In this document: in pieces, positions 1 through 11,825 of the stretch | Position numbering within the stretch: the first letter of the stretch is position 1 | Layout: the number at the start of each line of letters is the position of its first letter | Source: Mercenaria mercenaria | Lineage: Eukaryota; Mollusca; Bivalvia; Venerida; Veneridae | NCBI RefSeq assembly: GCF_021730395.1 | Contig: NC_069369.1 | Span: 63,701,501 to 63,765,500, forward strand | Length of the DNA: 64,000 nucleotides | Direction of reading: 5' to 3' | Made by a program: the position numbers and the translations under genes | Notes under the pieces: model-generated | The model's database searches: none | What the model was told of the DNA's origin: nothing | What the model saw: the letters and a program-made list of their open reading frames with translations, nothing else

Positions 1-226
1 AAAAAATCTTAAATGGAAAATGAAACACTGCCCACGCCCCCTAGCACCATGCATTTAGATCTAGTTTATGACGGAAAAATAATGAAGTTACAATGTGCCT
101 AGTGAAAAGATAAATCGATCTCCTACCCAAGCAGCATTGTTTTTCCCTAGTAAAAGCTGACGGAAAATCGCTTTTTATAATCATGAATAAACCATTTAAC
201 AAAATAAATGTATTTTTTCTCGAAAG

Positions 227-339
227 GTCCTGGTTTAGTGTTTATTGCCTATCCTAAGGCTATCACGAAGATGCCAATATCACCTCTATGGGCTGTACTT
301 TTTTTCTTCATGATATTACTGGTTGGGTTTGACAGTCAG
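227..339 (+). CDS. SLC6 gene A exon: extracellular loop 4 and TM8
   Basis: The exon is preceded by AG at 225-226 and followed by the donor GTGAGT. It begins in phase 2 (two bases finishing a glycine codon) and encodes the [12 protein letters not shown] block of loop 4 and the hydrophobic TM8 ending in GFDSQ. The D-S pair corresponds to the Na2-site residues of the family. Confidence 0.92.
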
Positions 340-3300
340 GTGAGTTGATGTACGGTAATGCCAACACAGCTTTTTACTCTAACTTGAACACGGTTTTATG
401 AAAAAAAAACATTTGACTTCTTTTAAAGGCTTAATTAATGGCTTTATTTAGTTCGATTGTCAAATTTGTTGTTGTTGTAAAAATGTATTTCCTATTTATA
501 CATGTAGTAAATACAATCTGAGATACATTTCATAGGGGTGAAAAAATGGGGATATACATAGCTGAAGTAGCTGAATCCGTTTTTGATTACCCCCTTTCTG
601 ACTCTTGCTGAATGAAAACGGTAAGATGTATGTTTATTGTTTGCTTTCAATACATAAATCCGATTTTGCCGAGAAGCGTGATTTTGAACTTATCTTGTTA
701 ATCTTATCTATGTAAAGTTTGTAGCTGTAGAAGCATTATTGGCGCCAATTATAGATGCTTTCCCACAATACCTGTACCGGAAGAGAAACAGAATGATTCT
801 TACCGCAGTTTACTGTGTAGTTACTTATTTTCTTGGACTATCGATGCTAACAGAGGTATTTTATAGCTCTTATTCCGATAACTATGATAGAAATAGAAAT
901 TTGACACCGATAATCAATTCATTATTTCATTCAGCTTTTCAGCGGTTTAATTTATTTTTTTTCTTCTACAGTTGTCTGTAAGTACTGGTACATATCGACT
1001 CGAATACACGCCCCATCCTTGATACGTTTTAGAATCTAACGTGAAAGAAAAACTAAAGTACATTCATAAGTGAAAGCAGTATTGTAAATTGCTAAGTGTA
1101 AACAAATGACTAGCATAATTTCTTTATTTCTCCATTATTCTTTGTTGACCTTTTTCTGTATGCAGGGTGGGATGTATGTGTTTCAACTCTTTGACTACTA
1201 CAGTGCCAGTGGACTGGTCTTGCTATGGATTTGCTTCTTTGAGGCAGTTGTTGTCTCATGGGTGTTTGGTATAAAAATTCAGAAACATACATTTATACTG
1301 TTAGAAATATTTTATATTAGTTATACCAGTAAAAATAGTACTTATTACATAATGATAGTCAATCTATATTCTGTATGAAAATGTCCTTAAAAAGAAACAA
1401 AGTAATTTGATGCGATGTTACCAAAATATGCTGCAGGATATTTGCAGTGACTCGCATCAAGTCTTAAAATATCATATTAACAAACGAACGTGTTATAGGA
1501 TCTGCTATGTTTGTTTTGAGTACAAACATCGTAGAGGCCTCCGTGGCTGAGTGGCAATGCTAGCTTACTTTCAATCACCCTCGGCACTGTGGAATTGAAC
1601 CCTTATCTGGTGTGTAGAAGTTATCATTTGAAGAAGCCATCAAGCTGGCTTGCAGAGGGTCGCTGCCTATAGTTATGCTTTGAGAAAAAACCCATGGAAT
1701 TCCTCCACTATGACAAAAAGACGGAAAATCAAAATCTTCGTATGTCCTATAATTGTAACGGTGTAACTTTTAATCCAACGAAAAAAGTAGAGCTAAATCT
1801 TACCTTTTAGATAAGAACTTTATCCAGTTGCATGATCCCCACTTCCTTTCCTGTATCACTGTTGTTTTTTCAATTTGAAATTCGTGCCACTTATATCATT
1901 TACAAATGCGGAGTTGACTCCCGTCAATTGTTCTTTAAACACACAATTCATCTATAAAAATATTGACCATGCAAACATGTTCGATAAAGCCACACTATAC
2001 ATACGAGTATAAAACCATCAAATTGCCTAACCTCAATTTAACAATGTTTTGTTACAATTAAATCAAATATATAAGCTGACTCAAATAAAAACGTCTAAAG
2101 AACTGGTTTTGCCTTTGTATTTTGCTTCAGTATTTCAACACTCTTCCAGGAGAGGAACGTTTCCAGGAAGCAGCTGAGATGATGATAGGACGGAGATTTC
2201 CATGCTGGTTTTTTATGTGTTGGAAATACATCATACCAGTCATAACCTCTGTATGTTTATGATATTGTATTTTTTAAAATGTGTTTCTTTAAAGACTGTT
2301 ACGACAACTTAATTTTAAAATATAGAAAAAGCAACAAATGTTTATTTCATATAATTGCAATTGAGAGAAGCGATGTGCTGTAGGCAATATATGTTGACTG
2401 TAATTAGATAATTTCGCGAGGCTAACAGGTCAATTAAATGTAAAATTTTCGGGATGTGTGTATTGACACACTTGTGAAATACTAAGCTATTTAAACACAT
2501 AGCATTTTCGAGAACTAGAATCTGTTTTCGCGAATACTCTCAGAGGAAGGTTCTGGTATTACAGCTATTAGCACGCATATTTCGCATTAGTCTTAAACAG
2601 AAGTCAATCAGATATGATAAAATATTAAAATATCATCATAGGTTATTTTGATTTCAACTTATGAACATCTGAAAGACGCAACTGCATATTGCATATTTCG
2701 TGTTATGTACATATGTTCTATGTGATATATACTATGTGATATACATATGTTCTATACAACAAGTGTCAACATTTAATTGTTTACCTCATTTTTGCAGCTC
2801 TAACTGTAAGTTTGTTTTCATTTTCAGGCGATATTTATTTTCTCCATAGTGTCGTTTAAACCGCTGACCTATGAGAAGACATATATCTATCCTAGATGGG
2901 CTCAGGCAATTGGGTTTTGTATGGCTCTTGTGTCAATGAGTTGTATCCCCGTAGTTTTCATATACACGCTAATAACTACAAGGGGAACACTACGACGGGT
3001 ACCGTACTATTTATTAATTTAATGATTTGTAATTGAGTAGTTTTATACACACATTTATAAATAAACAGTTTGACCGGTAGGTACCATTATACTAGTATAT
3101 GTATAGCCCTTTTATCGACGAGTTATGTTCTTGTAGATTACATATATACTAGTATATTAATACACTAATACCTAAAATGATTAAAAGAGAAATACTACAT
3201 CAGGTAATGCATGGATCTTGTATTAAAGTATTGTGTATCCACACAGTTTTTCATACACAGTGTATAATAACTAAAAATCCAAAACGGTTGAATAGATTTT

Positions 3301-5252
3301 ATATCCATGCCATTACAACAATTAGTAGTCAATGCAGCCGGCCCGTTTTTTTTATCTTTTTTTCAACGAGTTAAACTAATTTAACCTTTACCCTGCTAAA
3401 TTTCTATAATGAACTGGTCTATCATACAATTTGGGCAATACCAGTTACCATTCGAAGGGGTGTTCACTGAAACTTTACTGACTGAATAGCGAACAGTGCA
3501 TGTTGATCTTGGTCTGCACTGGTCGCATAAGCAGAATCACTAGCCGCCAGCAGGCTAAAGGTTGAAGGTTATTGTATCGGTAGGTTGGTTGTGATTCTGT
3601 AGTTTTGCATATCATATACGTTGAAAACTACAAAAGGAGCACTGCGACAAGTACTGTATAATCATTTCATCAATGGATTGCGTCCCAGTAGTTTTCATAT
3701 ATACGTTGACAACTGCAAGAGGAACACTGCGATAAGACAGTATAGCCAGTTCATCAGTGGGTTGTGTCCCTGTAGTTTTCATATATAAGCTAATAACTAC
3801 AAAAGGAACACTGCGACGAGAACCCTTTCAATGCGTGGTGTCTTCTACAAAGGGAACACACAGACAGAAACTATATGTTCCATTTCATCCATGAGTTATG
3901 CCCCTGTAGCTTCCAGATATACGCTAATACTAGTAACGTAACTATAAAGGGAACACCACATTTCAGTCGTGTCTCTGTATATTTCCTAACACGAAAATAA
4001 CTTAGATAGATAGATAGATACTGTAGGATTCAAGTATACGCTAATTTCTACCAGGGGAACGCCATGACAAGTCCTCTTTAACCTATGCCCCTGAAGTTTT
4101 CCTAAACAGTATTATAACTGCAATGGAGCAGCGAGAAAAATAGTGTTTGGCTCTACCCTTACAGAAATGCATTATATTCTGCAGCGCAGAAGGAACGACA
4201 TTTATGCCGCAAAACACACTGCTTATATATATTTAACAAAACAGCTAACTCGTCATTTGTTATTTTGCCAGTATTTCAAAAATTACTAAAAATGCTTTCT
4301 TAAAATATAGCGTAATGTTGCAACAATACAATGTATTTTGCTAATAACATAAAGTTTTTATATGTCCGAATATACTTTTTCCGCTATTCTAAGTATCAGC
4401 AGGTTAACAGTTCAAGAATTTGTTACAATATATAATGTATGCATGCAGCACTTTTCCAGTATATATGCGTTGCATTTGCAGCATAATGTTAATGTTTGAA
4501 AAGTAGTTCGTACATGCTACAGTGCATAGTGATACAAATACGGCATTGGTGGTATCTATTGCATTTGCAGCATGGCTGCATTGTTGTTGTTGTATATATG
4601 GCATTTTAACAATATGTCGAAGGAGCTAGCATTTCAGTAATGTAGTTATAGTGAAAAGCAGCTGCAAGTTAGACAAATGTTATAAAAATCAGTGCATGGA
4701 CTGGTGCCCGGTTCTCCCAATGACCACTAAGCATTATTTTAATAACTGAAAGATACCGCAAAAATGTGTTTGTGTATAAACAGATATATGTTGACGCATC
4801 AGTTTGATACTTGAAACATGCTGCATTCATGTTTCCTCTAATAACAACGAATAGAATAAAGTGTGCACTTTTACTTTTATGCTTTAGAGATACTGCAAAA
4901 GCAGATTTGAAGTGAACTGGAGGTATACTGAAAGTACTCTAGGAGCATGCTGACAGTATGCTGAAAGTACACTCAAAGAATGTTCAAAGTTCGCTGAAAG
5001 TATACTGAAAGAATGCTCGAAGTATGCTGAAAGTAAAATGCAACTACGCGCCTTGTCTTTCTGTGTATTGGTTTTGTACCGAAAAGAAGTTATCTATTGG
5101 TTTATACTGGGCTTAAATATAAAAAATATATAAATTGCACTAATCATGCTAATCAAACTAAAACTAAAAACGAAATTTTATTCTATTTACAGAGATGGCA
5201 AATCATATTCACACCACTGCTGCAAACGCACCAGATTTCAGTGAAAGAGTAA
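227..5252 (+). CDS. SLC6-family Na+/Cl--dependent transporter, 3' part of gene (six exons)
   Basis: Six exons (227-339, 718-855, 1166-1268, 2150-2250, 2828-2998, 5193-5252) join in frame through GT/AG introns into the C-terminal half of a neurotransmitter:sodium symporter. These plasma-membrane proteins move amino acids, GABA, taurine, creatine or amines using Na+ and Cl-. Visible landmarks, in order, are YPKA and GFDSQ (TM8, whose D-S pair contributes to the Na2 site in the family), the loop before TM9, [19 protein letters not shown] (a strong SLC6 signature), TM10, EERF...MIG, TM11, TM12 and a short tail ending in KE. The wording of the [16 protein letters not shown] block is closest in my memory to the GABA/taurine/creatine branch; substrate is not assignable. 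The first half, including TM1 to TM7, lies left of the window. The tail is short for the family. A second SLC6 gene begins at 53586 on the same strand. Confidence 0.93.
718..855 (+). CDS. SLC6 gene A exon: intracellular loop 4 and TM9
   Basis: This is exactly 46 codons, phase 0 at both ends, with the acceptor TAAAG and the donor GTATTT. It encodes [16 protein letters not shown], a basic YRKRNR loop, and TM9 ending in LSMLTE, which runs directly into the GGMYVFQ of the next exon as in other SLC6 proteins. Confidence 0.92.
1166..1268 (+). CDS. SLC6 gene A exon: extracellular loop 5 and TM10
   Basis: It opens with [16 protein letters not shown], the most diagnostic block in this half of the family, and continues through TM10 to SWVF plus one base of a glycine codon. 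The acceptor is TATGCAG and the donor GTATAA. The reading frame stays open past the donor, but that extension has no family similarity and is intron. Confidence 0.93.
1528..1745 (+). mobile_element. tRNA-headed SINE (V-SINE-like), degraded
   Basis: The left end, GAGGCCTCCGTGGCTGAGTGG, resembles a class II tRNA 5' half with an A box. It is followed by a degenerate B-box-like GGAATTGAACCC and a body containing GAAGCCATCAAGCTGGCTTG. The same modules recur near 6962, 9836 and, antisense, at 62341. I recall this head and body from molluscan V-SINE elements; the family name is not verified. Confidence 0.6.
2150..2250 (+). CDS. SLC6 gene A exon: intracellular loop 5 and start of TM11
   Basis: The acceptor CTCTTCCAG at 2141-2149 gives a phase-2 start that completes VFG-EERF, matching the family pattern before the MIG motif. 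An upstream AG at 2129-2130 (TTGCTTCAG) would put the message out of frame, so the second site is preferred. The exon encodes [13 protein letters not shown], a Trp/Cys-rich segment and the start of TM11, and ends in phase 0 before GTATGT. Confidence 0.88.
2828..2998 (+). CDS. SLC6 gene A exon: end of TM11, TM12
   Basis: This is 57 codons, phase 0 at both ends, with acceptor TTTTCAG and donor GTACCG. It encodes the rest of TM11, an outer loop with [11 protein letters not shown] (typical of the family before TM12), TM12, and the intracellular TTRGTLRR. The last roughly 60 bases, including the donor, are the source of decayed repeats in the following intron. Confidence 0.92.
3481..3565. repeat. 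Relic of the foldback-element family
   Basis: The stretch has AGCGAACAGTGCATG, GGTCTGCACTGGTCGCA and a GCAGGCT tail. These are diverged forms of arm sequences seen in the full foldback elements at 8776, 42531, 49608 and 58387. Only part of one arm remains. Confidence 0.45.
3592..4135 (+). repeat. Decayed tandem copies of the end of the TM12 exon
   Basis: The phrase that codes [16 protein letters not shown] in the exon at 2828-2998 recurs in altered form about six times here (near 3595, 3685, 3770, 3895, 4020 and 4095). Each is a TAGTTTTCATATATACG-like stretch followed by AACTACAAAAGGAACACTGCGAC. The spacing is irregular, about 75-125 bases. The copies carry stops and lost donors and are not expected to be spliced in. 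They lie in the last intron, just downstream of the parent exon. Confidence 0.8.
4915..5040. repeat. Short imperfect tandem repeat, about 13 bp
   Basis: ATACTGAAAGTA, ATGCTGAAAGTA and TCGCTGAAAGTA-type units repeat about nine times with small variations within the last intron of SLC6 gene A. No coding potential is evident. Confidence 0.6.
5193..5252 (+). CDS. SLC6 gene A last exon: C-terminal tail and stop
   Basis: After a pyrimidine-rich acceptor (TTCTATTTACAG) the frame gives [19 protein letters not shown] and TAA at 5250-5252. RW directly after LRR matches the RW that follows TM12 in family members. The tail has only 19 residues. Confidence 0.87.
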   Translation, partial: RWQIIFTPLLQTHQISVKE

Positions 5253-5431
5253 CCACCAGTCATGCAATTGCATATAAAAACCTATAGTGATGTAACAGAC
5301 CTTAAATGTTTACTTGGAACAACGGCCGATTATTAACATCATCCATGTTATGTTGTTGGCCACAATTTAATTCTCTTTTAGAATGCTAACTGGAGTTGTC
5401 TTCCTGTAATACAATGCTTTTTTGATGTACA

Positions 5432-5437
5432 AATAAA
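5432..5437 (+). promoter_or_regulatory. Poly(A) signal of SLC6 gene A
   Basis: AATAAA lies 180 bases after the stop codon, inside an A/T-rich stretch. It is the first canonical signal downstream of the last exon, so it is the likely 3' end of the transcript. Confidence 0.6.
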
Positions 5438-6960
5438 ACTCTCAAACAATTTTGCACGTAGTAGTTTTAATTTACTGAAATAAAGTTTCATTTTGCAATA
5501 ATCCCAGTACTGATCAGCCGAAGCGATTTAAAATAGCATTACAGATTTAAGTAATATTTCAAACATTCCATTCAAGAAAAGCGGCGTTACGTACCACGTG
5601 TATTAATTTTGTCCCTTCTTGCCAGCGCGTTTATGCTCCTTATAATCATAACAACCGACTTAACAAGGGGACACAGAACCCAAAGATCCACTTTAAAGCG
5701 TTGATTATCATATCGAGGGAAACATAATAAGAAATCGAAGTTTGGTGACTTTAAGGCCTATGCTATTTTGACATATGTAAAATTCCTATGTAAAACTGAA
5801 ATTGTCGTAACAACACGAGTAATGCACGGGGATCAAAGAGAAACTAATAATAATGAGAAAATGTATCTCCAAGTAAATTATAAAGTATCAAAAACACTCA
5901 AAAGCATGTCCCAACAGTGTACTAGAAAAAAATGCATAGAACTTTTCGGTGCAATTATTTGGTACCGTAAGTCTCTCATATTTATACAATATATATATTA
6001 ATAAATCAAGGATATGTCAGTGTAAATGAGCTGAGCGTTAGTTTTCTAAGAAATTGCCGTAAAACTTTGTTACACAAATCACACGTGCACCGCTTTTTTA
6101 CAAAAATATGTCCGCCATGTTTTCTTCAGTGAACGAAATAAAAGTAGTGTTTTACCTTGGATTTACTTATTGTATAGTACGATTCACTTTCTAATCTAAA
6201 TAAAGCATCACATATTTATAACATCCCACCGTCCGATCTTTTTGATCACTTAACGATCACTCACAATTATAAAATAAATCCAACGTGTCATCAAAATTAT
6301 GACTTTACACGGCTTCATGGACATCACGACCTACTAACATTGAATTTGTAATGAGCCAACCAAACATGAAAGATCGGAACTTTTTCAAAGATATGTTTTA
6401 TTTTCTGCAATTTTCTGATATTCTAACCTTTAAACAATCGAATAGTATGCACAGAAATAACAAGGAATTTATGCAATATAGCTTTTAGTTTAAATTTTGG
6501 ACCTATCTTTTTCCAGCCCAACAACAGACACGTATATGTCACAAACCCGGCTTGTCCTCGAGTAAAATGTCAAAGGTTACTAGAACATAAATACAATAAA
6601 TAAACAATTGCTTACAATGTTTTTGCAAGTCCTGTAAGATGAAACGGCTCATGTTTATACATTCATATATATTCCGTATCGGGAACATTGACAATCACAG
6701 TTCGATCTTTTCCTCGAACATGAAAACAGTAACTTTTATTCCTTTGTTTACATTCAAACATGACGATTCACATATACGTTCAAGAACGTAAATTTCGTGC
6801 TTTCCGACCCACATGGTGTGTAAACTTTTGTAATGTGTATGGTAAAGTATGGTGTATTCGACAAACCATTTGTAATTTCTGACCGTAAATATCATTTTGA
6901 GTATCATTTATGTTCACGAAATTTAATTGAATATTTAAGTTTTATACTCGCACAAAAAAC
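5438..6960. other. Intergenic stretch with nothing recognised
   Basis: A/T-rich sequence downstream of SLC6 gene A. The few open frames (for example 5768-6001 plus, 6695-6907 minus) are short, lack family motifs and splice context, and look like chance. Confidence 0.5.
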
Positions 6961-6961
6961 G

Positions 6962-7195
6962 TGATGGTCATGGTCGCTGGCTTCGAATTCCCCGCCCATT
7001 ACCGACGTGGGATGGAACCCTCACTTGATGTGTAATACTTTTTACGAAAGGAAGCCATCCAGCTGAGGTTAGTGTCTCTAGGTACTAGTCTAAGCCCCAA
7101 AACATGTCTGGAGGGGCACTTGGTGTCTTTCCCCACCAACAAAACTTGGGAAATGTTCATTGTGTCGTTTCGGTGTTACTCTCATCATACAAAAT
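6962..7195 (+). mobile_element. SINE fragment, V-SINE-like body
   Basis: It contains GCTGGCTTCGAATTCCCC, GGAAGCCATCCAGCTGAGG and GGAGGGGCACTTGGTGTC followed by CCCCACCAACAAAACTTGGG. This is the order of modules I recall from the conserved body of molluscan V-SINEs, ending near an A-rich tail at 7187. The head is degraded. Confidence 0.6.
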
Positions 7196-7199
7196 AAAA

Positions 7200-8775
7200 A
7201 TTGTTCCCGTTTTGGTTTGTTTGTTTGTTTATATTTTTATATAAATGAATATGCAAAAGTGTATTTGTTTGTTTCAGTGTAATATAATTACAATTATATA
7301 TAAACAGTGAACGTCACATGCATTATATGTTCACGAGGGTTAATGCTTTGATCTTATATGTAAAACAAACATATTCCTAATGTTCAAAAGGTAAAAGTAA
7401 AGGTCTTGTTTATTAAAGTGCCACTTTTATTGAAAGGGCCAGCCAATTTGGCTTATGAGACACCGTTATTGTGCTTTCCAATCACCTCCCAACCCCTACT
7501 ACTATGCCAGGCGCCATGCGGGTAGAAGTCGGTAACCATTCATTCAGCTCGCAGCTCAAAAACCGGCCTTATCGGATCGAATCCCATGACAAACACCCCC
7601 ATTTATATGTATATGAGTATGTACTCGTGAAATTATAATGTTAAGTGTAAATAGTTTGTATTCACAGTGCAAATCATCCATGCTAATTAATACGTACGAT
7701 ATGTTTGCTTTCTCACTGTCGAACATGTCCGAAATGATCTATTCGATTTTAATCATAGAGTTCTAGTTTAATTTTCACTTTAAATTAAAGCAAACGTGTT
7801 CAATATAATTTTAAACTTTGAAGTTTAGTCGGTTGTAGCATTTTCTAGATCAAGGGTATTTTTATTACCTTCTGTAGTCAGTTATTTATTGTAAAAATGC
7901 TTTTTTAACCAAAGTGGAAAATATCAGGTACTTGAAAATGCAGCTTTCTGAAAGGTCAGTAAGAATTCTCGATGTCATTTGTCAGACATACCGTGTAAAT
8001 AAACAATGTTATTACATAATTAATACTGATATTTCTTTTGTTGCACTTTGCGGACTTATGATAAAGTTATATATATATATATCTGTTTGAGCAGTACAAC
8101 CCCTGTAAATGCGCACTACGTAAGCGCTCGGACCCTTCCCACACCATACCTATAGTTCGGACTTCTTTAATGTGTAAAGGCATGTGCACAAAATGACAAA
8201 TTTTGCCAACACCTTGTAAATTGTAATGTGTTTTTTTAGAAAAGTAATAAATGGAAATAGAAAAATAGCTCTCAGCTCATTTACACGGATAGTTCAGGTT
8301 TATTATGTATGTTATAGTTTTTTGCAGTTATGCAAGCTGACATAGAATATTGTCACCGAAAATTGTGACATGAACATACTGATAACTTTTCCCACTTTAG
8401 TCTTTTAATTAAAGTAGGAGTTCAGCACTTCATAGTTTTAATGTATTGTCACATTGGAAAAAAGTTTGTTTTACAGTAACTTCGAAATTCCTCAGAAATC
8501 GTATCATGTACCCCACCCACCTAATTCATAATTTCAAAATAGCATAGTTCTTAAGGGACGAGCAGTGCAAATGTATTACAAATTCGTAGCAAGCGATGAA
8601 CAAGAGTAAACAGCCAACCTTGTCTGTATTGTTTCAAACAATTTGCGTTAATTTACCGTAGGCCATTAGTTTAATAAATGTCGCATACTTAGTTACCGTT
8701 TGAACTTTTTGCTTGGAGCAAGCAAATACTAGTAGACTTTACATTGAAAACTTTATATTGAAAGTCTTACAAATA
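7200..8775. other. Intergenic stretch with nothing recognised
   Basis: No gene is visible. The region holds a short TA microsatellite near 8068-8082 and a possible diverged tRNA-like relic near 7440-7590 that I could not resolve. Confidence 0.45.
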
Positions 8776-9012
8776 TGAGCCGTGTCATGAGAAAACCAAC
8801 ATAGTGAGTTTGCGACCAGCATGGATCCAGACCAACCTGCGCATCCGCGCAGTCTGGTCAGGATCCATGCTGTTCGCTTTCAAAACCTATTGCAATTAGA
8901 GAAACTGTTAGCGAACAGCATGGATCCTGACCAGACTGCGCAGATGCGCAGGCTGGTCTCGATCCATGCTGGTCGCAAACCCACTATGTTGGTTTTCTCA
9001 TGACACGGCTCA
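8776..9012. mobile_element. Foldback palindromic element, copy 1
   Basis: A 237-bp element starts TGAGCCGTGTCATGAG and ends CTCATGACACGGCTCA, and most of its length is self-complementary around a central loop of about 40 bp. Inside are two inverted copies of CAGCATGGATCCAGACCA and CTGCGCATCCGCGCAG. It is a non-coding MITE-like or foldback element; the short open frame through it is incidental. Flanks share AATA, a possible short target duplication. Other copies lie at 42531, 49608, 52907 (half) and 58387. Confidence 0.9.
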
Positions 9013-9835
9013 AATAATGATCGTAAATAATCCATTTAATAATAATTTCCACGGCTGATTGGGTTTTGATTTACTGTCATGTAAGTCAAATAGTTTAAAC
9101 ATTAACTACACAACGTAAATGATCGTATTGCTAAGGCAAAATGAACGGGCTCCCGGTTAACGTTACTGTTTCAAGCAACGTAACGAGCATGCTCCAACTA
9201 AAGAACGGCGTATTACAACAAAAACAAACATGTGAGTACATTGAAATGATCATCTGTTACGTTTAAACGTTATAACTGAAAAGATGGCATCTCTTATGGA
9301 ATGAAAGAGTCCCATTGGCTCACTCTCTTTTATTTTATTGTGAAAGTTTATTCACTTACAAGCTATTAAGGTTGCCAAAATTATATTCTTGCACAAAAAC
9401 TACCTTTTTCACTGGATCCGCCCATATATCAACGGGAGAAAAATTTGTGCAAAGAAGGCAATTGAGGGACAATGTGCCATACAATGTTGACATCACTCGG
9501 TGTTTGTTAATGTTTGTTTATTTCATGTTTATCTAATGTTCATTATAATTCACAATTTACAATATATATCAGTATATATGAATTAAGTGATAGTAAATTG
9601 AAGGTGTTTGATTAAACAATTAAAACCTTGACTAACATGTACATGGCATTTATTCCGTGAAGGAAAAAGTTATATTTATCTCCAAAATTATTACCGAGCC
9701 ATTTTTTTTTACTTATGAGTGATCCCCACTCCTCACAGAAGCCCTTTTCCCGGGGAAATCTTCCTAAATCTTGCATCTATTCATGTTTGAAATATTTCAT
9801 CGCTCTATACAATCATGTAACCCGGTTCACGAGGC

Positions 9836-9930
9836 TAGGGGCCTCCTTGGCCGGCTGACTTCAAATCACTTGCTCTTCACGATATCGGTTCGAGCATTGC
9901 GTATATGCGTTCTTTAGGAAATCTTTTCAT
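9836..9930 (+). mobile_element. SINE head fragment
   Basis: AGGGGCCTCCTTGGCCGGC followed by GGTTCGAGCATTGC gives a tRNA-like head with a recognisable B box. It is related to the SINEs at 1528 and 62341. No body is left. Confidence 0.55.
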
Positions 9931-11825
9931 ATAAATTTACAGCAGCTTTTTATATTTTACATAACTTATCATTGCATGTGTCAGGGATTCACAAGGCAGG
10001 ATTAGCTTTTACTGACACTATGCTGTGACTTTGGGACTTAAACTCTCCTGTGGTGTGTTTCAAGGCTATATCCCACTGTGTTTCCTTTATTCAAATGGCC
10101 CTGTTACGGTCTACATGCAATTATTATACAGTAAAAGAGCTGTTTTTACAAATACAAAGACTAAGATGTTTTCTTACACTTGTAAACATTTTTTGCTCGA
10201 GCGCAAGAGATAATGCATTGTAATGTTTCCCCTGTATCAATATTCGCATTGTACAGTATCGTCAGGTAATGACACAAGCCCAAGTTTTCACCCTTTACCG
10301 CAGCCAGGAAGAAAAAGCATGACACTTGCAAAAAGGGTACCATCCAATTCTTATTCCTTTAATTGACAATGAAGGTAAACCTTCCGTCTAATAGGATGGA
10401 CTGTAGTTAATGTGTTCTATACATTTTTCCCATATAAAGTTAACAAAATACGTGAACTCCAGTTTTCAAGTCTGGCTAGACTACTCGGTCTTGTTTAGAA
10501 GAGATATCCATCTACAACGAAAAAGTGATAAAAACGGCGTGTTACTCGTTCTTGCAAGAAAGCCATGGTCAAAAAGAGCTTAATGTGTGAACTAAATCAT
10601 TCTACCACATATCAACCAAACACAGAATACCTACTTTCGTTTCGGTTATATCTGACAGATCTCCAAGAAAGCTGTATTTGGGAGATGACTCCTTTCCACA
10701 GCTTAACATCGACCAAGAAAATAAATATTGCATGAAAATGGCTATATATTTTATTACACCCAAGACGATATATTCAAAATCGATTTGCCTGAAAACCACA
10801 CCTTTTAATGTAACATGCTGTATGCTCTAGTTACATAATATATCATAAGATTGTAACTATTAGACATATTAATTTTATTATATTATTTATACATGCTAGT
10901 ATAGACTTGCTGAATGTACGAACCGACACATACCTTTAAAACTGTAAACAGCGCATTCAGGATGAACGCATCAGTGTTTCGCTAGAGAGAGTGTGAAAAA
11001 AAAGCACTTGCATCCAATTGGGAAAACGTTTGCATAAATCTTACCTGTAGTTAAACATTCATATGACACATAATCAAGCAATCTGATTTGCCAACTAAGG
11101 TGCGTGGTATAGGTCATTTTATGTCATGAAATCGAACATAATACGGCTGCGCCGAAAACAACACTACACACTGTAATCATACATGAGACTCGATAAACTT
11201 GACCAAATAAAGCAACTGATCTTAGTGGATCATACCCGGAAATCTAAGTCATTCTGACTTATTTGCGAAATTATCTCCCTTGAAAACAGTTGATCGAGTG
11301 TATCGATTAGCCCTTATCGGTCAATTATGCCTTTGGAAATCTTTAACATATCAAATGACATCAAAAAAGTTATCTGACAATATTTATTAAGTTATTGAAG
11401 TAATCTGCAATATTCGCACTTTCTTTCAATATTATTTTTAATAAAATAAGGAATGACATTCTTGAAATAAGTAACTAATATTGATCCCTAGTCCCGTTGA
11501 TTTCTGTAGGAAATAACAGATTTTAAGCTTTACATGGTATTTTTAAATGATATATTCTCATATTCATACTCATCTCACAATATTTATTAAGTTATTGAAG
11601 TAAATTAGAAAAGTCAGTCTTTCTTTCAATCGGTTTATTATTAAGTTTTTTTATGTCTTCTTGCTTCGCTAAGCATTTGAATATCACTGATTTTACTGAT
11701 GTTGATATTTTTGCCTGTCTTAGTATAGTACACGGGTGCTGATGACACCGGATAAACTGGTAAATGTATTGTATATTACGACAGCATTTAATCAGATAAT
11801 AATGATAACAGATGACGAGAAAATT
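9931..11825. other. Intergenic stretch, one short direct repeat
   Basis: No gene was recognised. CAATATTTATTAAGTTATTG occurs at about 11379 and 11579, followed in both by a CTTTCTTTCAAT stretch, which suggests an old 200-bp duplication. Open frames at 10025 (plus), 10161 and 10602 (minus) lack motifs. Confidence 0.45.

Noticed and set aside
1110-1292. Open frame on the minus strand across the TM10 exon
   Set aside because: It is the antisense shadow of the SLC6 exon at 1166-1268 and has no motif.
8821-9003. Repeated MDPDQPA-type open frames in the foldback copies (also 42576, 49545, 58258, 58531)
   Set aside because: They come from the palindromic DNA itself, occur on both strands and lack any protein family signal.
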